Assembly (NCBI GenBank): GCA_036012125.1
Contig: DASCOS010000013.1
Span: forward strand, 186,001 to 250,000
Direction of reading: 5' to 3'
Length of the DNA stretch: 64,000 nucleotides
Source: Vicinamibacterales bacterium
GTDB taxonomy: Bacteria; Acidobacteriota; Vicinamibacteria; Vicinamibacterales; UBA823
Of the stretch, positions 24,370-35,251 are shown one piece after another. Positions within the stretch are counted from its first letter, which is position 1; each line of letters opens with the position of its first letter. The notes under the pieces were generated by a model, which did no database searches, was not told where the DNA came from, and worked only from the letters and a program-made list of their open reading frames with translations. A program made the position numbers and the translations under genes.

Positions 24370-25608
24370 ATGAGACTAGGCAGAGCCTATACCGCCCTTG
24401 CTGTCGTCCTAACCGTCCTGCTTATCGTGCCGGCGGCAGGATCGCAGTTGCCGGATGAGGTTCGGGCCCTTTGGGTCGTCGACCGTTCGCTCAATTCGGC
24501 ATCCTCTGTCATAGCGGTGGTCAGCGCGGCACGCAAATATGGATTCAACACTCTGTTGGTCGAGGTGCGTGGACACAGCGAAGCGAATGGAATAGTCGAC
24601 CAGAGGCTTGGTGTCATAGGACTGCAACCTCAAGCATCACACTTCGATCCCCTTAAGGCGCTAATTACTTCAGCGCACGCTGCAGAACTAAGAGTGCACG
24701 CCTCGGTAAATGTCAACCTTGTTGCAGACGCTAATAACCTACCCTCCTCGAGAGACCATATCGTGTATCGCCATCCCGAGTGGTTAATGATTCCTCGAAG
24801 CCTGTCTAAAGAATTGGCAAAGCTTGAACCGGAGAATCCCGCCTACCTCGGCACTCTCTCGCGCTGGACCCGAGAGCATTCTGATACGGTTGATGGGCTT
24901 TTTCTTTCACCCTTAACCACTGAAGCTGCGAGCTATTCCGCAAAGATGCTGGCTAACCTTGTTAGCCGCTACCAGCTGGATGGCGTTCATCTCGATTCAC
25001 TTTACTATCCGGACGAGACTTTTGATTACAGTCGAACCGCGATGATGGAGCTTCGCGCAAACGTCAAAGCATCATCCGCTGGAGCTAAACGGCTTAGTGT
25101 TGATATTGCCGAACCACTCTATGCCGACCATTATCCAGAACGCTGGGCTTCCCTCCGTCGTTCACGACTAACGTCATTACTGATGCGGCTTCGTACGACC
25201 GTCAAGGAACATCTACCGGAAGCAGTGTTCAGTGCGGCCCTGATTCCCGAACAGAACGACGCATTCAATCATCAATTCCAAGATTGGCATACATGGCTAG
25301 ACTCCGGCTTACTGGACGTAGGTTGCCCAAGAGCCTATACCCAAAACGCAGGCCTATTCGAGAAACAAATTGCTGCGGTTCGAAAAATAGCGACCTCGAG
25401 CAAAGTCTGGGCTGGAATCGGCTCCCATCGCCTTTCAGTAGGACAAACTCTTGCCAATATCGAAGCGGCTAGGCGTCAACACGCCGATGGAGTTGCACTC
25501 TTTTCATACGAAAGCTTGACCGACCCAGCGCTGCACGAGATGGACTATTTGGAGCAGATCGCCAAGGAAGCCTTCCTCATAAGCGCCCTTACGCCCGGCC
25601 CACTATAG
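24370..25608 (+). CDS. GHL10-family glycoside hydrolase-like protein, secreted
   Basis: The protein is 412 residues from ATG 24370, with a signal peptide (LAVVLTVLLIVPAAGS). It matches the GHL10/DUF187 TIM-barrel family (YngK type). Marks are EVRALWVVDRSLNSASSV, YGFNTLLVEVRGHSEA, LRVHASVNVNLV, YQLDGVHLDSLYYPDETFDY with candidate acidic catalytic residues, and a C-terminal GVALFSYESLTDP. The family is implicated in cleaving bacterial or peptidoglycan-linked glycans. Position right after murQ (75-base gap) suggests release of MurNAc-containing sugars outside the cytoplasm. Confidence 0.85.
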   Translation: MRLGRAYTALAVVLTVLLIVPAAGSQLPDEVRALWVVDRSLNSASSVIAVVSAARKYGFNTLLVEVRGHSEANGIVDQRLGVIGLQPQASHFDPLKALITSAHAAELRVHASVNVNLVADANNLPSSRDHIVYRHPEWLMIPRSLSKELAKLEPENPAYLGTLSRWTREHSDTVDGLFLSPLTTEAASYSAKMLANLVSRYQLDGVHLDSLYYPDETFDYSRTAMMELRANVKASSAGAKRLSVDIAEPLYADHYPERWASLRRSRLTSLLMRLRTTVKEHLPEAVFSAALIPEQNDAFNHQFQDWHTWLDSGLLDVGCPRAYTQNAGLFEKQIAAVRKIATSSKVWAGIGSHRLSVGQTLANIEAARRQHADGVALFSYESLTDPALHEMDYLEQIAKEAFLISALTPGPL

Positions 25609-25663
25609 AACCCTGCCGCCTTCGGGTTAAACGGTTCTACGAGTATCACGCGGACGACCCTCA

Positions 25664-27214
25664 ATGCGTTCACTGGATTTCATCGTCCTAACGGGTTATA
25701 TAGTCAGCCTCCTCTTCTTCGGCGCCTACTTCTCACGATCGCAACGCAACATCCGCGACTATTTCATTACTGATCGCCAAATTCCTTGGTGGGCGGTTAT
25801 GGGATCAATTGTCGCGACAGAAACGAGCACAGTAAGCCTCATCAGTGTGCCTGGTTTCGCATACGGAGCAGACCTATCTTTCCTCCAACTCGTTATCGGC
25901 TACCTCTTTGGCCGACTAGCTATCGTACTTTTCTTAATGCCCACATATTTTCGCGCCGAGGTTTTGACTGTCTACCAAATCCTCGGCCTACGCTTTGGTG
26001 AGAACGTCAGACGACTAACATCCGCGCTTTTCCTTTTAACCAGAAGCCTCGCCGATGGTTTTCGACTTTTTGCCACAGGCCTTGTACTGGCTGCCTTGCT
26101 CTTAAACACCTCCTCCGTGCAAAACTTTTTTCAAGAAACGATACCAGGGCTTGGAGTAGACACGGGACCACTGCTGTTCTCCCTTCTCCTTATTGCCGCC
26201 GTGACAGTGGTCTACACCTTCCTAGGAGGCATGGCCGCGGTAATCTGGACAGATGTCATACAACTAGCGATCTATCTAATTGGCGCGGGCTTAATATCAA
26301 TCGTCTTGCTCAACTTGATTCCCGGGGGATGGACCGAAGTGGCTCAAGTAGCAACTGGCGCTGATAAGTTTAGAGTCTTTGATTTCACCCTTAGCCTTTC
26401 AAAGGATTACACCTTCTGGTCCGGTGTCATTGGCGGGGCTTTTCTTACAACCGCCACGCACGGAACTGACCAACTAATGGTCCAGCGTTACCTCTGTAGC
26501 CGGACACCCCGCAATGCCAGCACAGCCCTAATGATCAGTGGGCTCTTCGTGTTCCTACAGTTCATCCTCTTTCTGGTTATTGGTGTAATGCTCTGGGTGT
26601 ATTACACCAACTATGCTCCAGCAGACATTTCCACGTTCACCTTGGAGGGGCAGGTCCAGACCGACCGAATTCTCCCCTACTTCATGGTGACCCATTTACC
26701 GGTAGGAATTCTCGGACTTCTTCTTGCCGCAATTTTTGCAGCTGCAATGTCCACATTGTCCTCTTCACTCAACTCTTCGTCTGCAGCCTTCATCGCGGAT
26801 TTCTACATGCCCTATACTCGCCACGCTCGATCCGAAGAGCACTACCTAAAAGTTTCACGATGGACAACTATTGGTTGGGGAATCGTTCAACTCTCTGTCG
26901 CCATTCTTGCAATCGAGCTCTCAACTCGCGTAGTTGACGAAGTGCTCGGCATCGCATCGTTCACAAATGGCGTTCTATTGGGAACATTCTTTCTCGCAAC
27001 CTTTACCACTAGAATTCAATCGCGTTCAGTGTTTATTGGCATCGTCGCAGGTATAATTTTCATGACGACCTTGCGAACATCCACCGCGCTCAATTTGTTT
27101 GTAGTGTCTTGGCAATGGTACGTCCTGATCGGTTCGCTCACCACAATCGGCGCAGCCTGGATCGCGCAGCTAGCGGTCGATGGCCCTGGAGTGTTACGGC
27201 GTGAACTTCAATAG
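25664..27214 (+). CDS. Sodium:solute symporter (SSS family)
   Basis: The protein is 516 residues with about 13 hydrophobic helices. SSS features include [25 protein letters not shown] early on, [16 protein letters not shown] in helix 2, [20 protein letters not shown], and the [20 protein letters not shown] stretch near helix 9. Sodium-driven uptake of sugars or similar solutes is known for the family. Its place after murQ and GHL10 suggests MurNAc or an anhydro-muropeptide sugar; Tannerella MurT is an SSS-type MurNAc transporter. The serine hydrolase gene overlaps its last 35 bases. Confidence 0.9.
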   Translation: MRSLDFIVLTGYIVSLLFFGAYFSRSQRNIRDYFITDRQIPWWAVMGSIVATETSTVSLISVPGFAYGADLSFLQLVIGYLFGRLAIVLFLMPTYFRAEVLTVYQILGLRFGENVRRLTSALFLLTRSLADGFRLFATGLVLAALLLNTSSVQNFFQETIPGLGVDTGPLLFSLLLIAAVTVVYTFLGGMAAVIWTDVIQLAIYLIGAGLISIVLLNLIPGGWTEVAQVATGADKFRVFDFTLSLSKDYTFWSGVIGGAFLTTATHGTDQLMVQRYLCSRTPRNASTALMISGLFVFLQFILFLVIGVMLWVYYTNYAPADISTFTLEGQVQTDRILPYFMVTHLPVGILGLLLAAIFAAAMSTLSSSLNSSSAAFIADFYMPYTRHARSEEHYLKVSRWTTIGWGIVQLSVAILAIELSTRVVDEVLGIASFTNGVLLGTFFLATFTTRIQSRSVFIGIVAGIIFMTTLRTSTALNLFVVSWQWYVLIGSLTTIGAAWIAQLAVDGPGVLRRELQ

Positions 27215-28256
27215 CGTAGCTGAGATCATCGAGCGCGCCATTTCTAAAAAAATATTTCCGTGCGCCTGTCTTGAGATTGGCCGAACAGAAGATATCCTCT
27301 GGCGAGGCGCCTTTGGACACTTAAGCTATGACCGCAAATCAACTGCTGCGGACCACAACACTATCTTCGACCTAGCCTCTCTCACAAAGGTCATCGCCAC
27401 AACCACCCTTGCCATGCAACACGTTGATGCTAGGCGATGGGCTTTAAGTGATTACGTCACTCAACATCTGAGAAGCTGGTGCGGCGCCGACCGTGAACTG
27501 GTAACAATTGAGGATCTACTGGCACACACATCTGGCCTGCAAGCGTATTTGCCATTGTTTCAAGAGAGGGTCGACCCTCAGCAATATAAGGAGACACTTT
27601 GTCGCCTGCCACTTCAATATGCTCCTCGTTCCGAATCCGTGTATAGCGACCTAGGCTTCATCTTGCTCGGATTCTTGATCGAAGGCCTTACCAACATGAG
27701 CCTAGATGATCAGTTTCGGAATATGGCCGAATCGTCCGGCATGGATGATTTACAGTTCCTGCCACCTAACCGCTGGAAAAAGCGTACGGCGCCCACGGGC
27801 GATAACCCGCTAAGAGGGCGCTGTCTGGTGGGTGAGGTTCACGATAACAATGGATGGACCCTGGGAGGCGTGGCTGGACACACTGGACTCTTTGGCTCAA
27901 CATCAGCAGTCGGTCGTTTTGCTAGAGTTATCTTAGGTGATTTTCGAGGGGGTCAAACCCTGGTATCTCCTGCAACCCTGCAAACATTTACTCGAAAAAC
28001 AAATATTCCCAATAGTTCTCGCGCTCTTGGGTGGGACACGATGCTCCCAACCTCATCCTGTGGCAGCCGCTTCTCTAAATCAGCAATTGGTCATACTGGA
28101 TTCACCGGCACTTCACTTTGGATTGACCCGGAGATTGATCTGTACATTGCGTGCCTAACCAATCGAGTGCATCAAACTGCAGACAGTAACGCAATGCAAC
28201 GATTCCGACCGGAGCTGCACAATGCCGCAATACGTGCTTTCGGGGTGATTGATTAA
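27180..28256 (+). CDS. Serine hydrolase, beta-lactamase/class C penicillin-binding family
   Basis: The protein is up to 358 residues from ATG 27180; a GTG at 27201 is an alternative start. The SxxK motif is [14 protein letters not shown], the second motif [10 protein letters not shown] replaces Y-x-N, and the third motif is [13 protein letters not shown] (H-x-G). The fold matches AmpC/esterase-like enzymes and YbbE-type proteins found near MurNAc genes in Bacillus. No signal peptide is visible, so a cytoplasmic amidase or esterase role is possible. It overlaps the symporter upstream by 35 bases, and the next symporter begins 6 bases after its stop. Confidence 0.88.
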   Translation: MALECYGVNFNSVAEIIERAISKKIFPCACLEIGRTEDILWRGAFGHLSYDRKSTAADHNTIFDLASLTKVIATTTLAMQHVDARRWALSDYVTQHLRSWCGADRELVTIEDLLAHTSGLQAYLPLFQERVDPQQYKETLCRLPLQYAPRSESVYSDLGFILLGFLIEGLTNMSLDDQFRNMAESSGMDDLQFLPPNRWKKRTAPTGDNPLRGRCLVGEVHDNNGWTLGGVAGHTGLFGSTSAVGRFARVILGDFRGGQTLVSPATLQTFTRKTNIPNSSRALGWDTMLPTSSCGSRFSKSAIGHTGFTGTSLWIDPEIDLYIACLTNRVHQTADSNAMQRFRPELHNAAIRAFGVID

Positions 28257-28262
28257 AATTTC

Positions 28263-30002
28263 ATGACTCTAACCCTCCTCGATTGGATAGTTATTGCAGG
28301 CTATTTTGCCTTCGTGATCGCCATTGGGGTCACCTATTACCACCGCGCCGGCAGTAGTATCGGCCATTACTTCCTCTCAGGACGCTCTCTACCGTGGTGG
28401 CTAGCCGGAACATCGATGGTGGCAACGACATTTGCCGCCGACACTCCACTTGTCGTTGCCGGGCTTGTTGCAAACAATGGAATCGCAGGAAATTGGATCT
28501 GGTGGAACGCCGCTCTCGGTAGCATGCTGGCAGTGTTTCTATTTTCTCGCCTCTGGCGTCGAGCAGGCATCCTGACCGACGTAGAGTTTGTTGAGTTGAG
28601 ATACTCTGGTCGACCAGCGGCCTTTCTGCGTGGGTTTCGTGCGCTCTATCTTGGCTTGCCGATTAACCTCCTCATTATGGGTTGGGTGAATTTGGCCATG
28701 GCGAAGATTTTGCTCGTCACAATGGGATGGAACCGCTTAACTGCGGTACTCGTTAGCCTAGCCTTCACGGGCGCATATTCCTCAATTTCTGGACTGTGGG
28801 GCGTCGTCGTAGGAGACTTCGTACAATTCAGTCTCGCGATGATCGGAACGATCGTATTAGCCTGGTTCGTACTCCACACCCCTACAGTCGGTGGAATCAA
28901 CGGTCTTCTTGAGGCCCTCCCAGAGTCAACCTTCCAGTTCCTGCCAACGGTTGGTGGAAACGCAGCCGCTAGTGATGCTTTCACTCTTCCATTGACCACC
29001 TTCATCGCATTCGTGGGTGTTCAGTGGTGGGCAAGCTGGTACCCTGGTCAAGAAGCGAGTGGGGGCGGGTACATCGCACAACGAATGATGTCGTCTAAAG
29101 ATGAACGGCATTCGCTACTCGCAACCTTGTGGTTCACAATTGCACATTACTGTGTTCGCCCCTGGCCATGGATTATAGTTGGTCTCGCCTCAGTCGTTCT
29201 CTATCCAACGGCAATAGACCGGGAGGCTGCTTATGTAATGGCCCTTCGCGACCACCTTCCGGAAGGCTGGCGAGGGCTTCTATTGGCAGCCTTCTTTGCA
29301 GCATACATGTCGACGATTGGCACTCAACTAAATTGGGGGTGCTCCTACATAATAAATGATTTCTATATGCGATTTTTTCGAACCCAAGCAACTCAAGGCC
29401 ACTACGTAAGAGCATCGCGATTAACCACGCTACTCCTTATGCTTCTAGGGGGAGTCGCCACGTTTTATCTCGAAAGCATCCGACAGGCCTGGGAGTTCAT
29501 TCTGGAGTCCGGGGCAGGAATTGGCTTAGTGTTGATTCTCCGATGGTATTGGTGGCGGGTAAACGCGTGGTCTGAGATTGCCGCCCTTATCGCCTCGGTT
29601 GCAGGATTTGTTTATCTCAAATTATTCACTGAGGTCGCATTTCCATCCACATTGCTCTATCTCGTCTCTTGGACCACAGTGTGCTGGTTGGTAATTACCT
29701 TTCTGACGCCAGCGGAACCTTTGGATCACCTCATCAAGTTCTATCGACGAGTAAGACCCGGCGGACCGGGCTGGAGGCGTATAGCTCGCTTGTCCGGGGA
29801 GCCACCACCTGAGTCGATCGCAATAGCCCTTGTCGATTGGGTTGCCGGATGTTCACTGGTCTATAGCACGCTCTTCGGCATAGGTGCGCTCCTATTCCGC
29901 TCAACGTTTGCCGCTACACCATATGCAGTTTGCGCACTGGCTTCTAGCCTGTTCATTCACTACCGTCTTTCTCGACGCGGATGGACAAGAACCGAAGGAT
30001 AG
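28263..30002 (+). CDS. Sodium:solute symporter (SSS family), second copy
   Basis: The protein is 579 residues, with about 13-14 helices and a longer C terminus than its neighbour. The N terminus reads DWIVIAGYFAFVIAIGVTYY, then SGRSLPWWLAGTSMVATTFAADTPLVVAG. A conserved LLAAFFAAYMSTIGTQLNWG is the helix 9 region. It is clearly diverged from the first symporter (25664-27214), so it is not a recent duplication. Two SSS transporters in one operon suggest two imported products. It is the last gene of the murQ operon. Confidence 0.9.
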   Translation: MTLTLLDWIVIAGYFAFVIAIGVTYYHRAGSSIGHYFLSGRSLPWWLAGTSMVATTFAADTPLVVAGLVANNGIAGNWIWWNAALGSMLAVFLFSRLWRRAGILTDVEFVELRYSGRPAAFLRGFRALYLGLPINLLIMGWVNLAMAKILLVTMGWNRLTAVLVSLAFTGAYSSISGLWGVVVGDFVQFSLAMIGTIVLAWFVLHTPTVGGINGLLEALPESTFQFLPTVGGNAAASDAFTLPLTTFIAFVGVQWWASWYPGQEASGGGYIAQRMMSSKDERHSLLATLWFTIAHYCVRPWPWIIVGLASVVLYPTAIDREAAYVMALRDHLPEGWRGLLLAAFFAAYMSTIGTQLNWGCSYIINDFYMRFFRTQATQGHYVRASRLTTLLLMLLGGVATFYLESIRQAWEFILESGAGIGLVLILRWYWWRVNAWSEIAALIASVAGFVYLKLFTEVAFPSTLLYLVSWTTVCWLVITFLTPAEPLDHLIKFYRRVRPGGPGWRRIARLSGEPPPESIAIALVDWVAGCSLVYSTLFGIGALLFRSTFAATPYAVCALASSLFIHYRLSRRGWTRTEG

Positions 30003-30018
30003 AACTGACGAATGGGCA

Positions 30019-30891
30019 CTAGCCATGTGCATCAACGAGGATGTCAAACACGCGAATACCAAGCTCTCTGGTGTCGCCGTTGTCGGCTTCCACCCGCTCA
30101 GCGGGAATAAACGCACCGTCAACAACAATGCCGAGCTCAACAATGTTCTGGTCACCTAATTGCTCTTGGGAAATCGGTATTTCCCGTAATTCGGCCTGAG
30201 TAGTTTCAATTAAGAACCGTGCAACCTCGCGCCCTTCAATTTCCAAAACCACCCCTTGCGGCCCACCAACGAGATCGGGACGACCGTCGGCTCTTAAATA
30301 CAAAAGGACGTCACTGCGTGGATTGCGAAACGAGACTGTTGCGTTAGCCATCGTCCATCGCCATTGCATATCATGGTCGTCAGGCATTACTTCTAGATCG
30401 TGCCATCCATCTTGAAAAATAAGAAACACATTTTCCGATTGTGGCAAAAGCTCGAGTGTTCCACCCTTGTAAGAAAGAGAACCGTCGTCATCACCAACCA
30501 GAGCAACGCGTTCACCGCCACTAGCAGAATACAATCCGACCCTAATAGTCGCCGTGCCGATGTAGGGATACATTGGCAGGAACACTTTTCGGTCATACTC
30601 GACTATCTGTCCAGGAATCCAATTCGATGTCGGCTGCGGTGGATTGTGATCGTCGGTCCACATAACTTCACCGTCAGCATCGACGAAGTGCACGAAGACG
30701 CGATAATTTTCCGTCAGTCCCACATGCTCTTCTAGTATTGAAAATTGGAAGCTCATTCCAACAACACTACCCAGAACCGCCGCATTGCGGTCCAGCATTA
30801 CCTTGACGCTGGCAATCGGATCAGGTTGCGGCACCGTACAGGCTGAGACAGCTACGCCTAAAGCCAGTGCCGTCCAGAACAGTCGAACCAT
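30019..30891 (-). CDS. Unrecognised lipoprotein with beta-sandwich-like domains
   Basis: The protein is 290 residues from ATG 30891 (GAGGA upstream). The signal ends in the lipobox VAVSAC, so it should be a membrane-anchored lipoprotein. Two beta-rich segments follow. The first (FQFSILEEHVGLTENYRVFV) looks like domains that describe how compounds are delivered in glycosyltransferase-linked proteins; the second (TVSFRNPRSDVLLYLRADGR) is immunoglobulin-like. I do not recognise a family and assign no function. It converges on the symporter operon and has no operon partners. Confidence 0.7.
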   Translation of the reverse strand: MVRLFWTALALGVAVSACTVPQPDPIASVKVMLDRNAAVLGSVVGMSFQFSILEEHVGLTENYRVFVHFVDADGEVMWTDDHNPPQPTSNWIPGQIVEYDRKVFLPMYPYIGTATIRVGLYSASGGERVALVGDDDGSLSYKGGTLELLPQSENVFLIFQDGWHDLEVMPDDHDMQWRWTMANATVSFRNPRSDVLLYLRADGRPDLVGGPQGVVLEIEGREVARFLIETTQAELREIPISQEQLGDQNIVELGIVVDGAFIPAERVEADNGDTRELGIRVFDILVDAHG

Positions 30892-31286
30892 CAAGTCCTC
30901 TATCTATTAAGAATGGCCAATGTAGGAATCAAACTAAGTTGAGCAGTTTCTTCTAAAAGAATCCTCAAAATAGCCAATCTCACCTACTGTGCCATTAGAG
31001 GCTGGCTATCTCGGTATGGTCAAGCGACATTTTCACAGACGCCTGGTCGGCCATTCTATGTCGGTCTCTTTTTGTCCACGCTCCCCCTATAGTAAGGAAT
31101 ATTTAACGACGATATCCTTCAATTAAGCATGTTGGAGCTTGTAAACGGTGATGGCTGGGCTATTTTCAAGAAAACCGGTCAATCCAGACAGGGCTTCCGA
31201 CTAACCAGCAAATATGGTAGTTTTGTATAGGTCTGCGCAGTGTTGCCTGGGATTTAACGGGCTCGAAAGACCTTTTTGGGCCGAAA
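30892..31286. other. 395-base intergenic region, no gene seen
   Basis: This region lies between divergent genes (lipoprotein on minus, M23 peptidase on plus). I find no ORF with coding character, no tRNA and no strong hairpin with a U-tract. A TTGTAA/TATTTT pair with 16-base spacing near 31139 is a possible weak promoter for the peptidase gene. Confidence 0.5.
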
Positions 31287-32216
31287 ATGCTTAAGAATCG
31301 CTATACCGTAGTTGTAGCCGACCGCTCTAGTGGCGTAATTCGTCGAATTACGCTAAACCTTCGCTCGGTAATTGGGCTACTCGTGGCAATCCTCGGGACA
31401 CCAATTCTGCTAGGCCTAGGTTTCAGCTGGCTGGCCTCTACTGAGCTCGATCGTCTCAACACGAACCTAGGCTCACTTGAAGTTGAAAATTCAGGCTATC
31501 GAACTGCCTCGACTACGCTTAGAAGCGAAATTGCGGCACTTCAAGCAGTTGTGACAGAGATCGACAAACGGGCAGTTCTAAACCCACGGGCTCTTGAAGC
31601 TCTCAATCAACTTCCGGCTGAGCTGAAGGCCAGAGCCATCGGCGGTGGAGCGGGAGCTATAGCCTCTAATCCACTATATACCGTGGCACTCACGTCACCT
31701 CTGGCCACCTTCACGATGTTAAAAGACCTGCTTGCAGGTCTTGATAATCGTCTCCAGACCATACGTTACTCCGTGGAAAACCGAAGTGCTTTGGCAAGTG
31801 CGACTCCACAGATATGGCCAACGGACCCCCACGGTTACCTCTCGGGCGCCTATGGATACCGGATTGATCCCTTCACCGGGATCCGAACCTTTCATCGGGC
31901 TGTCGACATATCAACCCCTCACGGGCAAAAGGTCCTGGCCACCGCAGCTGGTCGCGTAGTGTCTGCAAAGCCAACGGGGAACCTTGGTAAGCTTATTGTC
32001 ATCGATCACGGCTTTGGCCTGGCCACGCGGTACGGCCACCTCTCAGGCTTTACCGTCGGCGCTGGCGACCAAGTCTCCCAAGGTGACCTAATCGGTTATG
32101 TTGGCTCGACGGGCCGCTCCACTGGCTCACACGTGCACTACGAGATTTGGGCAGACGGTCGACCGATTAACCCTTACCGCTTCCTCTCCCCGTCTGAACA
32201 CCTCGCAACAAACTAG
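31287..32216 (+). CDS. M23 family peptidoglycan endopeptidase, membrane anchored
   Basis: The protein is 309 residues. A basic N terminus is followed by a membrane helix (IGLLVAILGTPILLGLGFSW) and a coiled-coil segment (ELDRLNTNLGSLEVENSGYR). The lysostaphin-type M23 domain carries the zinc ligands in RTFHRAVDISTPHGQKV (H and D) and STGRSTGSHVHYEIWADG (HxH). VIDHGFGLATRYGHLSGF is the conserved middle. It would cut peptide cross-links in the periplasm or activate amidases. The secA gene begins 132 bases downstream. Confidence 0.93.
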   Translation: MLKNRYTVVVADRSSGVIRRITLNLRSVIGLLVAILGTPILLGLGFSWLASTELDRLNTNLGSLEVENSGYRTASTTLRSEIAALQAVVTEIDKRAVLNPRALEALNQLPAELKARAIGGGAGAIASNPLYTVALTSPLATFTMLKDLLAGLDNRLQTIRYSVENRSALASATPQIWPTDPHGYLSGAYGYRIDPFTGIRTFHRAVDISTPHGQKVLATAAGRVVSAKPTGNLGKLIVIDHGFGLATRYGHLSGFTVGAGDQVSQGDLIGYVGSTGRSTGSHVHYEIWADGRPINPYRFLSPSEHLATN

Positions 32217-32348
32217 TTAGGTTTTTCCGTTTTTTTTCGATACAGGGCCCACCGTGTTCATCCTTCTTGACGGAATTGGATTCCTCAAATAGAATCGATC
32301 GAATATCCGAATCGTGACGGGCCTCTCTGTGCCGGTTCCGAATCGCGC

Positions 32349-35237
32349 ATGTTCGACGCCCTCTTAGCAAAAGTCTTCGGCACAAGAAACGATCGAGAGC
32401 TCAAGCGGCTCCGCCCGATCGTCTCTGCAATAAATGAGTCTGAAACCCATGTCCAGAGTCTTAGTAATGACGAACTAAGAAGTAGGACTGCCGAATTTCG
32501 AAAACGCCTTAGACAGAACGAAACTCTCGACGATCTTCTTCCAGAGGTCTTTGCGACTGTCCGAGAAGCAAGCCGCAGAATCCTAGAGATGCGGCACTTC
32601 GATGTCCAACTAATCGGCGGAATACTTCTCCACCGCGGCACAATTGCGGAAATGAAAACGGGCGAAGGCAAGACCCTAGTCGCCACTTTGCCAGCCTATC
32701 TTAACGCCCTCTCTGGCGAAGGGGTGCATGTCGTCACCGTGAACGATTATCTCGCACGGCGAGACTCGGAATGGATGGGTCGAGTTTACCGATTCCTCGG
32801 CATGAGCGTTGGGGTGATCCAACACAGCCTAAAGGATTCAGAGCGCCAAGCGGCTTATAAATACGACATCACATACGGAACTAACAACGAGTTCGGATTT
32901 GATTATCTTCGCGACAACATGAAGTTTGAGTTGTCACAGTACGTTCAGCGGGGCCACAATTACGCAATTGTAGATGAGGTTGACAGCATTCTCATTGACG
33001 AAGCTAGAACCCCGCTCATTATTTCAGGCCCTGCTGAACAATCTACCGAGCTTTATCACGAAGTCGACCGGATCATCCCGAAGCTGAAGCCCGGCGCCGT
33101 TACCCAAGGAAACGTCAAGTCGGAAGACCGTGAGGCCCTCGAGGAAACCGGAGACTTTCTCGTCGACGAAAAACATAAAACTGTGACTTTAACGGAGAGT
33201 GGAATGGCCAAAGCAGAGAAGCTTTTGGCCCACCGAATGAGTCCTGGAGGACTCTACGACCCAGCCAACATGCCACTTCTGCATCACATTAATCAGTCCC
33301 TTCGTGCTCACTCTCTTTTCAAGCGGGACGTTGATTACATGATCAAGGAGGGTCAGGTCGTCATCGTTGATGAATTTACCGGACGTTTAATGCCCGGACG
33401 ACGGTGGTCAGACGGTCTTCATCAATCCGTAGAGGCTAAAGAAAAGGTCAAAATCGAGCGGGAGAATCAGACTCTTGCGACAGTGACCTTCCAGAATTAC
33501 TTCCGTAAGTATAAGAAGCTTGCGGGAATGACAGGAACGGCTGATACCGAAGCCACCGAATTTGGAAAGATCTACAAACTTGACGTGGCGGTAATTCCAA
33601 CCAACCGCACCCTTCTGCGGCGAGAGGAACCCGACACTATTTATCGTACCGAGCACGAGAAGTTTAATGCCATCGTTGAGGACATCATTCAACAACAGGC
33701 CGCTGGACGACCGGTGCTGGTTGGAACTGTGTCGATAGAAAAATCTGAAAAGTTATCCTCACTGTTGAAAAGACGTGGCGTGCAACATGTCGTGTTAAAC
33801 GCGAAATATCATGCCAAGGAGGCTGAAATTGTAGCCCAAGCTGGACGTCCTGGCACCGTCACCATCGCAACCAATATGGCCGGCCGTGGCACTGACATCC
33901 TACTAGGCGGAAACCCTGAGTTTATGGCACGTCAACAGTGTTTAGCTGACGATGTGGCTAACCGTCTTCCGAAGGGAGAAGAGGAATTACCCGACAATAC
34001 CGATTTGATTCACTTTAATCATCTAGACAGCTTCTATCAAGTTCCACGAACACTTTGGGAACCGCGCCTCACCAAATTTCAGGAGCAGACAAAAATTGAT
34101 CACGCCTCAGTCGTCACAGCTGGAGGACTGCACATCCTCGCCACAGAGCGGCATGAGGCTCGACGTATCGATAATCAGCTGCGAGGTAGAGCGGGGCGCC
34201 AAGGCGACCCGGGGTCGTCAAGATTCTATCTTTCTCTAGAAGATGATTTGATGAGAATCTTTGGTTCCGACAGAATTTCAGGGCTAATGCAGAAATTAGG
34301 AATGGAGGATGGTGTTCCAATAGAACACAAAATGGTCACCAAGGCAATTGAGCGGGCACAACGCCAGGTAGAGGCGCAACATTTTTCAGTCAGGAAACAC
34401 TTGCTTGAGTATGACGACGTAATGAACAAGCAACGAGAAAACGTCTACTCACTACGATGCGAGCTCCTAGAAAATAGGATTCACCTTGCTAAAGATGACA
34501 TCGTTGACACACAACAATACCTTCTCACTTTAGGCGAAGAAGCACTTGACTCCTGCGTAGCCACCTACTGTGGAGATGATATTGACCCAGACGAGTGGGA
34601 CATTGAAGCACTTAAGCTAAGTACCGGGGAACTGTTCGGCCTCGGCATTGAAGACCTCTCAGCTGTAGATTTCGATAGCTCAGGCGCCGAGGAAATCCAT
34701 GAGGCGCTCTGGACCTTGGCCAAGTCAAAATACCAAGAAAAGGAATCCGAAGTAGGGTCTGAGGTGTTAAGGCGCATTGAACGAGATGTGATGCTCCAGA
34801 TTGTGGATTCGCAGTGGAAAGATCACCTATATGGCCTAGATCATCTTAAAGAAGGAATCGGCCTTAGAGGTTACGGCCAACGAAATCCCCTCGTCGAATA
34901 CAAGCGCGAAAGCTTTGCCCTCTTTCAGGCAATGAAAGAGCGAATTGACGAGGAGACTGTTAAGTATCTTTGGCGCCTTCGTCCAATAATCAGAGACCCA
35001 AGTGCCGATGTATCCAGGAAATCGCAAACAAAGCAAACAGCGGACTTAGTCTTCAATAACCCTAGTGAGGGCGCCTCAACATTTACAAATGCGGGGCGGC
35101 AACAACCACGCCCAGCCAGAACTGGAGGCGATGACGCCGCCGTCAGTACGATACGCCGTGAAATGCCAAAAGTGGGACGTAACGCTCCATGTCCCTGCGG
35201 CAGTGGCAAGAAATATAAGAAATGTCATGGAGCCTAA
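32349..35237 (+). CDS. secA: Protein translocase ATPase SecA
   Basis: The protein is 962 residues, a little longer than E. coli SecA (901). It drives protein export through SecYEG. Walker A is [17 protein letters not shown], and the DEAD-like Walker B region is [37 protein letters not shown] is the second nucleotide-binding domain, and [20 protein letters not shown] is motif VI. The C-terminal zinc-binding SEC-C tail is [19 protein letters not shown], which contacts SecB and lipids. The guaB gene begins 14 bases after its stop. Confidence 0.98.
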   Translation: MFDALLAKVFGTRNDRELKRLRPIVSAINESETHVQSLSNDELRSRTAEFRKRLRQNETLDDLLPEVFATVREASRRILEMRHFDVQLIGGILLHRGTIAEMKTGEGKTLVATLPAYLNALSGEGVHVVTVNDYLARRDSEWMGRVYRFLGMSVGVIQHSLKDSERQAAYKYDITYGTNNEFGFDYLRDNMKFELSQYVQRGHNYAIVDEVDSILIDEARTPLIISGPAEQSTELYHEVDRIIPKLKPGAVTQGNVKSEDREALEETGDFLVDEKHKTVTLTESGMAKAEKLLAHRMSPGGLYDPANMPLLHHINQSLRAHSLFKRDVDYMIKEGQVVIVDEFTGRLMPGRRWSDGLHQSVEAKEKVKIERENQTLATVTFQNYFRKYKKLAGMTGTADTEATEFGKIYKLDVAVIPTNRTLLRREEPDTIYRTEHEKFNAIVEDIIQQQAAGRPVLVGTVSIEKSEKLSSLLKRRGVQHVVLNAKYHAKEAEIVAQAGRPGTVTIATNMAGRGTDILLGGNPEFMARQQCLADDVANRLPKGEEELPDNTDLIHFNHLDSFYQVPRTLWEPRLTKFQEQTKIDHASVVTAGGLHILATERHEARRIDNQLRGRAGRQGDPGSSRFYLSLEDDLMRIFGSDRISGLMQKLGMEDGVPIEHKMVTKAIERAQRQVEAQHFSVRKHLLEYDDVMNKQRENVYSLRCELLENRIHLAKDDIVDTQQYLLTLGEEALDSCVATYCGDDIDPDEWDIEALKLSTGELFGLGIEDLSAVDFDSSGAEEIHEALWTLAKSKYQEKESEVGSEVLRRIERDVMLQIVDSQWKDHLYGLDHLKEGIGLRGYGQRNPLVEYKRESFALFQAMKERIDEETVKYLWRLRPIIRDPSADVSRKSQTKQTADLVFNNPSEGASTFTNAGRQQPRPARTGGDDAAVSTIRREMPKVGRNAPCPCGSGKKYKKCHGA

Positions 35238-35251
35238 ACTGATGGACTGTA

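Noticed and set aside
30892-31286. Candidate small RNA in the 395-base gap before the M23 peptidase gene
   Set aside because: I found no stable long hairpin or U-tract terminator on either strand.
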